NCBI RefSeq assembly: GCF_945605565.1 | Contig: NZ_OX216966.1 | Span: 6,378,001 to 6,442,000, forward strand | Length of the DNA: 64,000 bases | Reading direction: 5' to 3' | DNA from: Paenibacillus dendritiformis | GTDB lineage: Bacteria > Bacillota > Bacilli > Paenibacillales > Paenibacillaceae | Shown: piece after piece, positions 33,412 through 41,726 of the stretch | Layout of the letters: each line of letters opens with the position of its first letter | How positions within the stretch are numbered: the stretch's first letter is position 1 | The notes under the pieces: generated by a model | Databases searched by the model: none | Told to the model about the DNA's origin: nothing | The model's input: only the letters and a program-made list of their open reading frames with translations | Translations under genes and position numbers: made by a program

Positions 33412-34355
33412 AGGCGGCCTCGCGAAGAAGGCTTATCTCTGTAAGCGGTCTCATACAGCCGCGGATCGAAGGGAACGAAGCGATCGATAAACAGTCCCTC
33501 CAGCGCAGACTTCATCGCTTCTTGCTCATGCATGGACAGAAAAATGTCTTTTAACATTTGCTTCTCTTCTTCCGGCAAGCTGCTGCTGATGACGACCGGA
33601 CTGGTGCCTGCCGGCTTGGACTTGGCGATAATATGCAGGGAATCGGCCAACTCCGGATTTTTGTGCTTGGCCTGCTCATAGACCAGGCTGTTCACCGCTG
33701 CGGCATCCACGACTCTGTCAATGACGGCTTTGAGCGAGCTGTCATGATTGTAGGTATACACATAGCGTCCGAAAAAATGCTCCGGCGTTTCCCCGAATTC
33801 CGCTAGCCGCTCACTGATGAAAAAATAGCTGGAGTAGCTGGCAGGGTCGGTGATGGCAATGCTTTTTCCCCTCAAATCGTTAATATCCGTCATCCCGCTG
33901 TCGCGATTGACGACCAGATAACCATAATAATACGGCACTCCCATTCGCTCCTGCATGGCAATCGCTTCAAGCCCCTCGGCCTGCTTTTGCTTGTAGGTCA
34001 GATACGCCCCTGACGACAGCAGAGCAATATCCGCCCCGCCATTCATCATTAACATGGTGATTTCATTGTAGCTCTTGCGCTGAATCAGGATCGCGGGCCG
34101 GTTCAGCTTGTCTCCCACATAATCGGCAATCGCCCGATAATAATTGATCGTATCCGTCGGCGACAGCACACTGGAGATCGCCACACGAAGCGGGGGCGGC
34201 GAATCGTCTCGGGAATCGGGCGGCGCGCTTTCCGTCTCGGCGAACACAATCTGATAGCCGGAGCGCCCCGCCGTGCACCCCGATATCATCGCGGCAAGCA
34301 ACATCAGAAGCAACATGCCTCTTGCCCTTGGCAGCCTGATCCTCCTATTCTTCAT
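33408..34355 (-). CDS. PhnD-like substrate-binding lipoprotein, probable HptA-type ligand sensor
   Basis: 315 residues from an ATG at 34355; a further in-frame start at 34493 would put a long basic stretch before the signal. Signal MKNRRIRLPRARGMLLLMLLA with lipobox ISGC. The mature part is a PhnD/periplasmic-binding fold (LRVAISSVLSPTDTINYYRAIADYVGDKL, RKSYNEITMLMMNGGADIALLSSGAYL, VPYYYGYLVVNRDSGM, DLRGKSIAITDPASYSS). No transporter permease is nearby. Instead it overlaps a histidine kinase, as in S. aureus HptA, which senses glucose-6-phosphate for HptS. A regulatory ligand-binding role is therefore more likely than transport. The ribosome binding site (GAGGGAGGGAG) lies about 13 bases upstream. 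Confidence 0.75.
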   Translation of the reverse strand: MKNRRIRLPRARGMLLLMLLAAMISGCTAGRSGYQIVFAETESAPPDSRDDSPPPLRVAISSVLSPTDTINYYRAIADYVGDKLNRPAILIQRKSYNEITMLMMNGGADIALLSSGAYLTYKQKQAEGLEAIAMQERMGVPYYYGYLVVNRDSGMTDINDLRGKSIAITDPASYSSYFFISERLAEFGETPEHFFGRYVYTYNHDSSLKAVIDRVVDAAAVNSLVYEQAKHKNPELADSLHIIAKSKPAGTSPVVISSSLPEEEKQMLKDIFLSMHEQEAMKSALEGLFIDRFVPFDPRLYETAYRDKPSSRGRL

Positions 34356-34761
34356 GATGCGTATAGGCTCCCTCCCTCGAAAGCGCCTGCCTCGGAGGCG
34401 TTTTTTTTGCATCCCCCAGTATAGCATGAAAAGCAGGCCCCCTCTATAAGCGATGCCCTTTCCAACCGATTTTAAGAGATTATGCCTACTCATCCCGGCC
34501 GGTGTAGGATTTTTTCTGACACCAGTCTCGATAACTCCTACAAAAAATCAGAACTTTGCTGATAGTATCGCAGCTTGCCTAAGGCCGATAATGAAAGGCG
34601 AGGAAAGCAAATCGGAAGACAGGGAGGTAGCGATAAGACAGTGGACAACCAATAGACAGCACGCTTATGAAACCGGTTCCCCAAACCGTTGAAATGCATC
34701 GTGCCCACCGTAATCGTTTTGCTATTTTATTTATCTACAGCTAAGAATCGAGGTTGATCGC
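34356..34761. other. Divergent control region between the sensor operon and uhpT
   Basis: No credible gene. It holds a hairpin CGCCT...AGGCG plus eight T (34384-34408, plus orientation), a minus-strand TATACT about 60-65 bases from the lipoprotein start, and the inverted repeat described separately. The plus-strand promoter of uhpT is not obvious, fitting a gene that needs an activator. Confidence 0.5.
34503..34542. promoter_or_regulatory. Inverted repeat TGTAGGA...TCCTACA, candidate regulator site for uhpT
   Basis: TGTAGGA (34503-34509) and TCCTACA (34536-34542) form a perfect dyad, each half followed or preceded by a run of T or A and TCTGA/ATCAGA. It is about 220 bases upstream of the transporter and may be bound by the NarL-type regulator. 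Confidence 0.35.
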
Positions 34762-36126
34762 ATGATTTCATTTTTGAAGCCTAGAGTAAGCGCTGCCAAG
34801 GTGCCGCCCGAGCAAGTACAAAAAACGTACAAACGCTTCCGGGTGCAATCGTTGCTAGGTGTTTTCTTCGGGTATATGGCCTATTATATCGTTCGGAACA
34901 ATTTTGCCTTATCGACGCCGCATCTCCAGAACGATCTCCACCTTAGCGCGACGGAAGTCGGGCTGCTGAGCAGCTGCATGCTCATTGCCTACGGCATCAG
35001 CAAAGGCCTGATGAGCAGTCTGGCCGATAAGGCCGATCCGAAAAGGTATATGGCCCTCGGTCTTCTCATGTGCGCATTGGTCAATGTTATGATGGGCTTC
35101 TCTACGGCATTCTGGATGTTCGCCGGGCTCGTCATCCTGAACGGCATATTCCAGGGAATGGGCGTCGGCCCCAGCTTCATCACGATCGCCAACTGGTTCC
35201 CGCGCAGACAGCGTGGCGTCGTCGGCGCGATCTGGAACATCTCGCATAATATCGGCGGCGGCATCGTAGCCCCTGTCGTCGGGGTCGGATTCGCCATGCT
35301 GGGCCAGGAGCACTGGCAAGCGGCAAGCTATCAAGTGCCGGCGGCGGTCGCCATCGTGTTCGCCCTGATCGTATTGGCACTGACCAAGGGCTCTCCGGTC
35401 AACGAAGGCTTGCCGCCACTGAACGAAATCGTCCCGGATGAATCCGAGCCGGCCGCATCGGCCTCCTCCGCTTCCAAGCCGCCGGAGGATATGTCGGTCT
35501 GGCAAATTTTCAAAAATTATGTCCTGTTCAACAAAAACGCCTGGTTTGTCTCGTTCGTAGACGTGTTCGTCTATATGGTGCGCTTCGGTATTATCAGTTG
35601 GCTGCCAATCTATCTTTTGAATGTGAAAAATTTCACCAAGGCGGAGATGAGCGTCGCCTTTCTGTTTTTCGAATGGGCGGCCATCCCTTCCACGCTCCTG
35701 GTCGGCTACGTATCAGACCGATTTTTCAAGGGCTACCGCATGCCCCCGGCTATCATTGCCATGGTCTTGATTTTCTTCTGCATCATCGGCTACTGGCAGA
35801 GCGGGTCGCTGCTGGTCACGACCATCTTCGCGGCCATCATCGGATGTCTGATTTACATTCCGCAGTTCCTCGCTTCCGTGCAGACGTTGGAGGTCGTGCC
35901 GCCCTTCGCCGTTGGATCGGCGGTTGGTTTGCGCGGGTTTATGAGCTATATTTTGGGCGCTTCCTTAGGAACTACCCTCTTCGGCTTCATGGTGGATCGG
36001 GTCGGCTGGAACGGCGGCTTCTATGTATTGCTGACTGCCGTAATATGCTGCATTATTTTCTGCATTCTGACCCATATGGGGGCCAAGGAAATGGAGCGCG
36101 CCAAGCGGGAAGCAGTGGAATCGTAA
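34762..36126 (+). CDS. uhpT: Hexose-phosphate:phosphate antiporter (UhpT/GlpT family)
   Basis: 454 residues from an ATG with CGAGGT eight bases upstream. Twelve membrane helices of the organophosphate:phosphate antiporter family, with MAYYIVRNNFALSTPHL near residue 38 (Arg of the substrate site), SLADKADPKRYMALGLLM and GIFQGMGVGPSFITIANWFPRRQRGVVGAIWN at about 130-155, and the second Arg region in helix 7 (FVDVFVYMVRFGIISWLPIYL). A central acidic loop (about 215-235) separates the halves. It imports glucose-6-phosphate or a related compound. It is divergent from a PhnD-like lipoprotein, kinase and regulator, a regulatory set like Hpt/Uhp systems. UhpT is also the usual entry route for fosfomycin. 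Confidence 0.87.
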   Translation: MISFLKPRVSAAKVPPEQVQKTYKRFRVQSLLGVFFGYMAYYIVRNNFALSTPHLQNDLHLSATEVGLLSSCMLIAYGISKGLMSSLADKADPKRYMALGLLMCALVNVMMGFSTAFWMFAGLVILNGIFQGMGVGPSFITIANWFPRRQRGVVGAIWNISHNIGGGIVAPVVGVGFAMLGQEHWQAASYQVPAAVAIVFALIVLALTKGSPVNEGLPPLNEIVPDESEPAASASSASKPPEDMSVWQIFKNYVLFNKNAWFVSFVDVFVYMVRFGIISWLPIYLLNVKNFTKAEMSVAFLFFEWAAIPSTLLVGYVSDRFFKGYRMPPAIIAMVLIFFCIIGYWQSGSLLVTTIFAAIIGCLIYIPQFLASVQTLEVVPPFAVGSAVGLRGFMSYILGASLGTTLFGFMVDRVGWNGGFYVLLTAVICCIIFCILTHMGAKEMERAKREAVES

Positions 36127-36138
36127 GTGCAGTTCAGA

Positions 36139-36177
36139 GAAGCTCCTCCCGGGCAGATGCCCGACAGGAGCTTCTTG
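36139..36177 (+). terminator. Terminator after uhpT
   Basis: GAAGCTCCT...AGGAGCTTC stem with loop GGGC...GCCC and a weak T-rich tail (TTCTTGT). Confidence 0.55.
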
Positions 36178-36205
36178 TCGTGAAGCGATGCTTATGTCAA
36201 GAATG

Positions 36206-37231
36206 TTATTGGAGCTGGATGGTTTCTGCATAACTGTATGGTATCAACTCATCATTCTCTGTTTCCTTCCAAGCCAATGTATCATGAGCAAAATCACTGA
36301 TTTTCCCTGAACCAAAATGTTCAAAATATTTTCTTACAAAACCTATCACTTCGTTTTCTTGTAAAGTGAATAATTCATGTTCAAATTGTTCCAGCGATGT
36401 AATTGTTATTCTGGTGAATCCATCCCGTTCCTCTTCCGTAGAAATCGAGATTTGATTCAATCCTTCAAGACAACCCAACACCATTTCATAATCTTTGGGG
36501 ACAGGGCCGAATGGCTTGTGTATATACGGTACACCGCTGATCGACATACGATTTCGTTTGTACATCAAAAAGTCAGCATACCATAGAAGCTTCATCAGCT
36601 TTGTTTTTAAAACCCCCTCCTGCCCGAAGTAGAAAATCATATGAAAAAACTTCTTCATATTAACCGCAGAAAATCCATTATTGATGGTGTTTTGGAAGGG
36701 TTTATATATCATTTCGAAGAGTTGCGAAGACATCCGTTCAAATTCATTTCCGGAAAAAAGCTGTTTAAACTTTTTCTCCACAGCATGCTGTTCTTCAGAA
36801 GTGAGCCTTACCTTGTTTTCTTCGTAGAACTTCAATATGGACTCTGGATTATTCTTCAGTAACTTCAGAACATTAATTTGGGTTGTTGAGGGCGAAGAAC
36901 TTCCGCTTTCATACCTTTTTATTGTAGCAATCCCCATGTTCAAGATTTTTGCAAATAGCGATTGAGTCAGGCCGAATTGCTGGCGTAAATCTTTAATCGA
37001 CTCTGCATTGATGGAATGTTTATTTTCATATGCCTGGCTTAATTTTTTCAAGGTTTCCGTGCCCAATTTTTCATCGGTAACGTCATTTCCACATATGTTA
37101 CATTTCATATACTGCTCAATAATATCAAATGGTTCCTTTCGAAACGTATACCTTGCTTCTCTTTCAAGAACCTCGACCTCACGTTCACACTGGCAATGAT
37201 CGCAGAATCTGATTCTTTTGTCATGTTGCAT
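36206..37231 (-). CDS. MqsA-type zinc finger/HTH/Panacea (SocA, DUF4065) regulator, antitoxin-like
   Basis: 341 residues from the ATG at 37231, with GGAGGG seven bases upstream. Zinc finger with Cys10/Cys13 (FCDHC) and Cys44/Cys47 (KCNIC), as in MqsA antitoxins. Helix-turn-helix at about 77-113 (DLRQQFGLTQSLFAKILNMGIATIKRYESG). The DUF4065/Panacea domain is at about 205-310 (LMKLLWYADFLMYKRNRMSISGVPYIHKPFGPVPKDYE). Panacea proteins are antitoxins of type II systems or phage GepA-like factors. No toxin frame is seen beside it, so it may be a stand-alone regulator or have lost its partner. The gene is markedly AT-rich against its neighbours. It has two palindromes upstream for self-control. Confidence 0.85.
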   Translation of the reverse strand: MQHDKRIRFCDHCQCEREVEVLEREARYTFRKEPFDIIEQYMKCNICGNDVTDEKLGTETLKKLSQAYENKHSINAESIKDLRQQFGLTQSLFAKILNMGIATIKRYESGSSSPSTTQINVLKLLKNNPESILKFYEENKVRLTSEEQHAVEKKFKQLFSGNEFERMSSQLFEMIYKPFQNTINNGFSAVNMKKFFHMIFYFGQEGVLKTKLMKLLWYADFLMYKRNRMSISGVPYIHKPFGPVPKDYEMVLGCLEGLNQISISTEEERDGFTRITITSLEQFEHELFTLQENEVIGFVRKYFEHFGSGKISDFAHDTLAWKETENDELIPYSYAETIQLQ

Positions 37232-37390
37232 AAGTGGCCCTCCATCATGTAATCGCTTCTTGACGAGCGTAATCTCCATCCGTTCTAAGGCTCATCTTCG
37301 TGGAAGGATAGACATACGCATCCACGTCTTTCGGTTTCATCTTTCAGCTTAATATAAGCCATAATTCCGTTAATTTCATTCTTAAGCATA

Positions 37391-37404
37391 GTATCATTTG
37401 ATAC
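37391..37404. promoter_or_regulatory. Operator palindrome 1 of the Panacea gene
   Basis: GTATCATTTGATAC, arms GTATCA/TGATAC. Same half-sites as palindrome 2, 40 bases apart (about four helical turns). Confidence 0.55.
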
Positions 37405-37430
37405 CACATTTTTATCACAATTTCCATAAA

Positions 37431-37444
37431 GTATCAATTGATAC
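37431..37444. promoter_or_regulatory. Operator palindrome 2 of the Panacea gene
   Basis: GTATCAATTGATAC, a perfect palindrome. Between the two operators lie AT-rich promoter-like hexamers on the minus strand (TTGATA, TTGTGA), so binding would shut the gene's own promoter. Confidence 0.6.
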
Positions 37445-37514
37445 ATGAAATATAGGCCCCGGTTCCGCCTGAACGGAACCGGGGCCTTATAGAGAGGAAG
37501 AGGACTACCGTAAG

Positions 37515-38717
37515 TTAGGGCGAAGCCGGAATCGTAATCTCCACGATCCGATCCTCGCTGTTCGTCAGCGACGAGACGCGGTATTCCAGCGGAGCGGGAA
37601 GACCGAGCATCGCCACCATATCATGCAGATCCGACCGGAGCTGCAGCTCATCGCCTTCATACCGAAGCTGCATCCGCTCGCTGCCGGAATCGCGGGCTGT
37701 CTGGAACCGCTCGGCCAAGGTGGAGGCGTCATGAACGGCGCGCTCGGCCAGGAGCACGTCCGGGCTCCACACCTTCTCCAACTGGCGGGCGAAGCTGCTC
37801 AGCCCGCCGCCCTCCGCCTTCATCCGATCGACGGCCAGCGCATAGGCCCGGTCGGCAGCCGGGGCCTGCTCCGCCGCCCAGAGATGATCGCCCCGCATCT
37901 CTTCATCGGTGCGCAAATAATACGTATACCGAATCTGGCCGTCCCGGTTAGGCAGCGGGTCGTCCCAGGTTGCATCCAAGTGATACCAGGAACCGTCCAG
38001 CAGCACAAGATTCCAGGCATGCAAGGTGCCGCCCGCCTCGCCTTCGATAATTTGGCCCGGAATGCCCGCTTCTATCAGCATGGCATGTACCAGCAGCGCA
38101 TAGCCTTGGCACACCGTCTTGCCCTCGGTCAATGCTTCATACGCCGTGAACTTGGTCATTCCCTCATCGTAGGTAAGATGGCTAACGACATAGTCGTGAA
38201 TCGCTTTCACCTTCTGATGCGGCGAATCATCCGGGGCCGTAATCTCCTGCACAATCTCATGGGCCCGGTTCAAGACGAACTGCGTTTGTTCCCGCGTTTC
38301 TCTATACTCCACATATACGGTGACGAGCGCATAATCGGCGCTCCCTTTCCATTGGAACGAATACTTGCTTACATTGTACCTGATAAATGGATCAGAATGA
38401 AGCGCGGCCGACAAAGCTTCCGTCACCTGCGCCGTCAGCGTGTCCGTGCTGCCTTCATAACGGAAAGAGGAGATGCCCTCCCGCTCCGTGAACCGTTCCT
38501 CGAACCATGTCGTCATCGCCGCCGTATCATTCAGCACGACTTCGAAAGGGCGGGCTTCCACCGTCGGCCACAGGGCTAGTCCGGCCACTACGCTGACGAT
38601 GAAGCAGCCCAAGAGCATAATCCGCAATACGGAGAACGGGGAGCGCCGTCTTGGCCGCCTCCGGATGGCCGTTCCCTCATTGCATCCCCCGCCCTCTCGC
38701 ACGTCTGCATCAACCAA
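37515..38717 (-). CDS. Membrane-anchored transglutaminase-like protein
   Basis: About 400 residues. I prefer the TTG at 38717 (AAAGGTGGG eight bases upstream) over a GTG at 38729 whose site is too close. An Arg-rich cytoplasmic start, one membrane helix (VLRIMLLGCFIVSVVAGLAL), then an extracellular domain. The transglutaminase/protease-like triad is Cys in EGKTVCQGYALLVHAML, His in TLHAWNLVLLDG and Asp in WYHLDATWDDP. Such proteins act on peptide bonds or cell wall cross-links outside the cell; the substrate is unknown. It stands alone between the Panacea gene and the alpha/beta hydrolase. Confidence 0.78.
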   Translation of the reverse strand: MVDADVREGGGCNEGTAIRRRPRRRSPFSVLRIMLLGCFIVSVVAGLALWPTVEARPFEVVLNDTAAMTTWFEERFTEREGISSFRYEGSTDTLTAQVTEALSAALHSDPFIRYNVSKYSFQWKGSADYALVTVYVEYRETREQTQFVLNRAHEIVQEITAPDDSPHQKVKAIHDYVVSHLTYDEGMTKFTAYEALTEGKTVCQGYALLVHAMLIEAGIPGQIIEGEAGGTLHAWNLVLLDGSWYHLDATWDDPLPNRDGQIRYTYYLRTDEEMRGDHLWAAEQAPAADRAYALAVDRMKAEGGGLSSFARQLEKVWSPDVLLAERAVHDASTLAERFQTARDSGSERMQLRYEGDELQLRSDLHDMVAMLGLPAPLEYRVSSLTNSEDRIVEITIPASP

Positions 38718-38962
38718 TCCGCAACCCACCTTTCCATCCGGCGGTGTTGTCCGCCTTTGGTGGTTCGTATCGTAACATATGGGTTTTGCAGATGCTGTCT
38801 AGTTATGGAATGCGCTTCGCCGATCCCGTTCTCTGACGATTCTATTCCGCTCGACAGTGTCCACCAGCAACAGTGCGGGTTCCGGCTTGTTCCGCTTGGA
38901 CATCCCCTTGCCCCCTTCTTGGAAAAAGACGAGCCGTAGCGAATCGATGCGGCATTTGCCTA

Positions 38963-39003
38963 TAAAAAAAATGCGCAGCCGGCCTAAAAAACCGGTTGCG
39001 CAT
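38963..39003 (-). terminator. Terminator of the alpha/beta hydrolase gene
   Basis: ATGCGCAGCCGG/CCGGTTGCGCAT, a 12-bp stem, followed on the minus strand by eight T, just past the stop at 39012. Confidence 0.8.
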
Positions 39004-39011
39004 CATCGGAT

Positions 39012-39989
39012 TCAAGTCAATAGTGTCTGCCGCGCCGCAGGCGCCCGCTCCGGATAAGAACAAGGCATCTCGGCCGACAGCCCCAGATGCCAGCGGAAGA
39101 ACGGGAGCACCTCCGGCCAGAAGCGGGGATCCTGCTCTGAGCAGCTATGCCCCGGACTGTCGACGAAGACGTGCTGCTGCGGATACGCCAGCCGGGTCAG
39201 AATCCCTTCCAGCTCCCCGGCCGGGATGAAGCCGTCCCCCCGGGAATGCACCATCAACACCGGCACCCGGCCTTCCGTCCGAGCCTCGTTGTCGGACAGC
39301 GAGCGGGCCAGATCCAGCTCTTCATAGACCGACACGGGAATCTGGGAACGGTACAGCCAGATACGCGGAATGACCGTAGCGAGCGGAAAAGACGGCAGCC
39401 GCCGCCGGCGCAGCTCCGCAGCGACCAGGGTCAACGGGCGCGCAGGCATCGAGTCCGTCACCAGCGCTTGCACGTCGAGTCCGCAATCGAGCGCCATGAC
39501 GGCGCCGAAGCCGCCCAGCGAATGGCCGAGCACCCCGATTCGATCCGGCTCGACGTCGGAACGGGTGCGCACATATCGAAGCGCGGCGAGCAGGTCATCG
39601 CGGAACAATAGCGGCGAAGGAGCCTTGACCGCCCCGCTGTCTCCATGGCTGCTGACATCATACAGCAGCAGATTGAAGCCGGCATCTGCCAGCGGATAAG
39701 CGTAGCGGAGCACGCGCTCCCGGTTCGAGCCCCATCCGTGGCACAGGATGATAACCGGAGCGCGCTTCGCCGGAGTGTTCCCCTTGCCCCACACGAACCA
39801 GCCATGCAGCGTGGCGCATCCGTTGAAGGAGATGCGCTCGAACGGGCGCTCCGGCTCATTCCGCACCGCCAATTGCCGTGGAGACTGGCTCTTCACCGCC
39901 AGCGTCCAGGTTCCTCCGGCGAGGCAGCCCAGCGCGGCCATCGCCCCCATGCTGTAGGACCACAGATCAGTCAGCTCTGTCATAATCAT
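39012..39989 (-). CDS. Alpha/beta hydrolase, membrane-anchored
   Basis: 325 residues from the ATG at 39989 with GTGAGGCG upstream. An N-terminal hydrophobic stretch (SMGAMAALGCLAGGTWTLAV) may anchor or export it. Alpha/beta hydrolase marks: oxyanion turn ILCHGWGSNRE, nucleophile Ser in VLGHSLGGFGAVMAL, acid likely in MVHSRGDGFIP and His in VDSPGHSCSEQDP. Family members are esterases or peptidases; the substrate is not known. Single gene with its own terminator. Confidence 0.82.
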   Translation of the reverse strand: MIMTELTDLWSYSMGAMAALGCLAGGTWTLAVKSQSPRQLAVRNEPERPFERISFNGCATLHGWFVWGKGNTPAKRAPVIILCHGWGSNRERVLRYAYPLADAGFNLLLYDVSSHGDSGAVKAPSPLLFRDDLLAALRYVRTRSDVEPDRIGVLGHSLGGFGAVMALDCGLDVQALVTDSMPARPLTLVAAELRRRRLPSFPLATVIPRIWLYRSQIPVSVYEELDLARSLSDNEARTEGRVPVLMVHSRGDGFIPAGELEGILTRLAYPQQHVFVDSPGHSCSEQDPRFWPEVLPFFRWHLGLSAEMPCSYPERAPAARQTLLT

Positions 39990-40304
39990 ATCGCCTCACT
40001 TTCGGGTTCATCCATCCCATCGGTGCCGCAAGCCGCTGTTGCATGTCCGGCATGCCTTGGGGAGCGGCGATGTGCAGGATCACTTGTCGAATAACTTCTA
40101 GTATCGGTACCGCCACAATGGCTATCCTTCCCGAAATCAATTTACTTTTATTGTATACCATATGTCCAAATTTTCCTAGATTTACGGCTCAAGATACGAT
40201 AAAAGGAAGCTGTCAACGAGAGCAACCGCTGCCTTCTGGGAACAATCCGTTCGCCGCGGAGCGTTTCCTTGAACTTCAATGTCCTAAATTTTGCCGTAAC
40301 TGTT

Positions 40305-40330
40305 CAAAAATTGCGAAAGAAAACCGATAA
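40305..40330 (+). promoter_or_regulatory. Flagellar sigma (SigD) promoter of the FlxA-like gene
   Basis: CAAA (40305-40308), 14-base spacer and ACCGATAA (40323-40330), 7 of 8 bases of the SigD/sigma-28 -10 GCCGATAA. It lies 88 bases before the FlxA-like start. The preceding 300 bases (39990-40300) hold no gene that I can support. Confidence 0.5.
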
Positions 40331-40418
40331 CTCCTGTATAGTGGCGAGATGCCCATGCTGCCCGCCAAGCGGCTGCGGCACGCATCTATCCCTTGCAGGG
40401 AGAAAGGAAGGATTGAAT

Positions 40419-40784
40419 ATGAATGTAACGGCGGTATCTGCAGGCGGTCCGGTCAGCGCTGGCAGCGGCGCGGCCAGCGGCATCGACCGGCAAATTGAAA
40501 GGCTGAACAAACGAAAAGCCGTCATTGCGGAGAAAATGTTGGCCGTCGCTACGGGCGACGACGCGCAAAAGGTGAAGGACGAAAAAATAAAGGCGCTCAA
40601 GATGGAGATGCAGGTCATTGACATGCAAATTCAGCAGCTGTTGAAGAAAAAAATGGAGATGGAGAAGAAACAACAAGACCCGTCCCAAGCGGCCGAGGGG
40701 GGTATTGGGCCTTCGATTAGCGAATTGATTCAACCGGACAATAAGCCGCAAGGCGATTCTGTTTTTATTGATATGAAGCTCTAG
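40419..40784 (+). CDS. FlxA-like protein
   Basis: 121 residues from an ATG with AGAAAGGAAGG upstream. An N-terminal small-residue stretch (VSAGGPVSAGSGAASG) is followed by a coiled coil rich in Lys, Glu, Met and Gln (about 22-90: IDRQIERLNKRKAVIAEKMLA ... MQVIDMQIQQLLKKKMEMEKKQQ) and a short end domain. This is the FlxA-like family, known in E. coli to be transcribed by flagellar sigma-28; its exact job is not settled. The SigD-type promoter found here supports a link with motility. No flagellar gene lies near. Confidence 0.75.
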   Translation: MNVTAVSAGGPVSAGSGAASGIDRQIERLNKRKAVIAEKMLAVATGDDAQKVKDEKIKALKMEMQVIDMQIQQLLKKKMEMEKKQQDPSQAAEGGIGPSISELIQPDNKPQGDSVFIDMKL

Positions 40785-40987
40785 CCCGGGGCTTCCTCCC
40801 CACAATAGGAAGCTCCCTTCGCGCTCCGGCATCTCGCTTACGGTTCACCGCAGCATCCCATGCCGGAGCCCCGAAGGGGCGCTCTCTCCTCGGCTGCATC
40901 GTCATCGCCCTTGTGCGGCACTCGACTTCCCATTTCAGCAGCGTCTCTCTTGAATCACGAGCAGCAGCGGTTCTCCCGCATGCTTCG

Positions 40988-41641
40988 CTATCCCAAGGTC
41001 CGGGCAAGCTGGACGAAGCGGTCGGCATGTTCAGTCAGCGCGGCGTAATGGCCGGAACGGATATCCTCGCCCCGGACCAGCTTCGATCCGAGCCCGAACG
41101 CGGAGGCGCCGGCCGCGGCATAAGCCTCCATCGTCGACAGATCGACGCCCCCAGTCGCCATAATCGGAATATGGGCCAGCGGACCGCGAATCTCGCGGAT
41201 ATAATTCGGCCCCAGCGTGCCGAGCGGGAACAGCTTGACCGCCTTGGCCCCGGCATTCCACGCCCGCACGATCTCGGTCGGAGTCAGCACGCCCGGCCAG
41301 ACATCGACGCCGCGCGCGGCGGCATAATCGATGACGGCCTCGTCCAGATTCGGCGAGATGAGGAATTCCGCTCCCGCCGCCAATGCCGCTCGGGCCATAT
41401 CGGCATCCAGCACCGTGCCTGCGCCGATGAAGGCGCGGCCCTCAAACCGATCCCGCCACCGGCGGATGATATCCGGGGCGCCCTCGGTATTCATGGTGAC
41501 CTCCATGAACCGGATCCCGCCGGATACCAGCGCTTCCCCTGCCTGATCGGCAGCTTCTCCGGTAAAGCCGCGGAATATGGCGACAATCTTTTCCTGCAGC
41601 ATGAGTGAGGTTAGATCTTCCTTACGGTCCGGATACTCCAT
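40988..41641 (-). CDS. eda: KDPG/KHG aldolase
   Basis: 217 residues from the ATG at 41641 (GGGAAGGGGGGC upstream). TIM-barrel class I aldolase with the active-site set: Arg in VAIFRGFT, Glu in RFMEVTMNTEGA, GAGTVL, AEFLISPNLDEAV, PGVLTPTEI and the Schiff-base Lys in AVKLFPLGTLGPNYI. Length fits the family. It cleaves 2-keto-3-deoxy-6-phosphogluconate to pyruvate and glyceraldehyde-3-phosphate (or the galactonate analogue). It is 85 bases downstream of a ROK kinase on the same strand, which might supply phosphorylated hexose or keto acid. Confidence 0.9.
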   Translation of the reverse strand: MEYPDRKEDLTSLMLQEKIVAIFRGFTGEAADQAGEALVSGGIRFMEVTMNTEGAPDIIRRWRDRFEGRAFIGAGTVLDADMARAALAAGAEFLISPNLDEAVIDYAAARGVDVWPGVLTPTEIVRAWNAGAKAVKLFPLGTLGPNYIREIRGPLAHIPIMATGGVDLSTMEAYAAAGASAFGLGSKLVRGEDIRSGHYAALTEHADRFVQLARTLG

Positions 41642-41726
41642 CCTTCCGCCCCCCTTCCCGGCACTTCTTATCATGACAGCCGATAGGGCTGTTCGTTCGC
41701 TTCGCATGGAGGCGAGGCTCCAATCG

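Noticed and set aside
34453..34692. Small plus-strand frame before uhpT
   Set aside because: No ribosome binding site; overlaps the dyad; composition is not protein-like.
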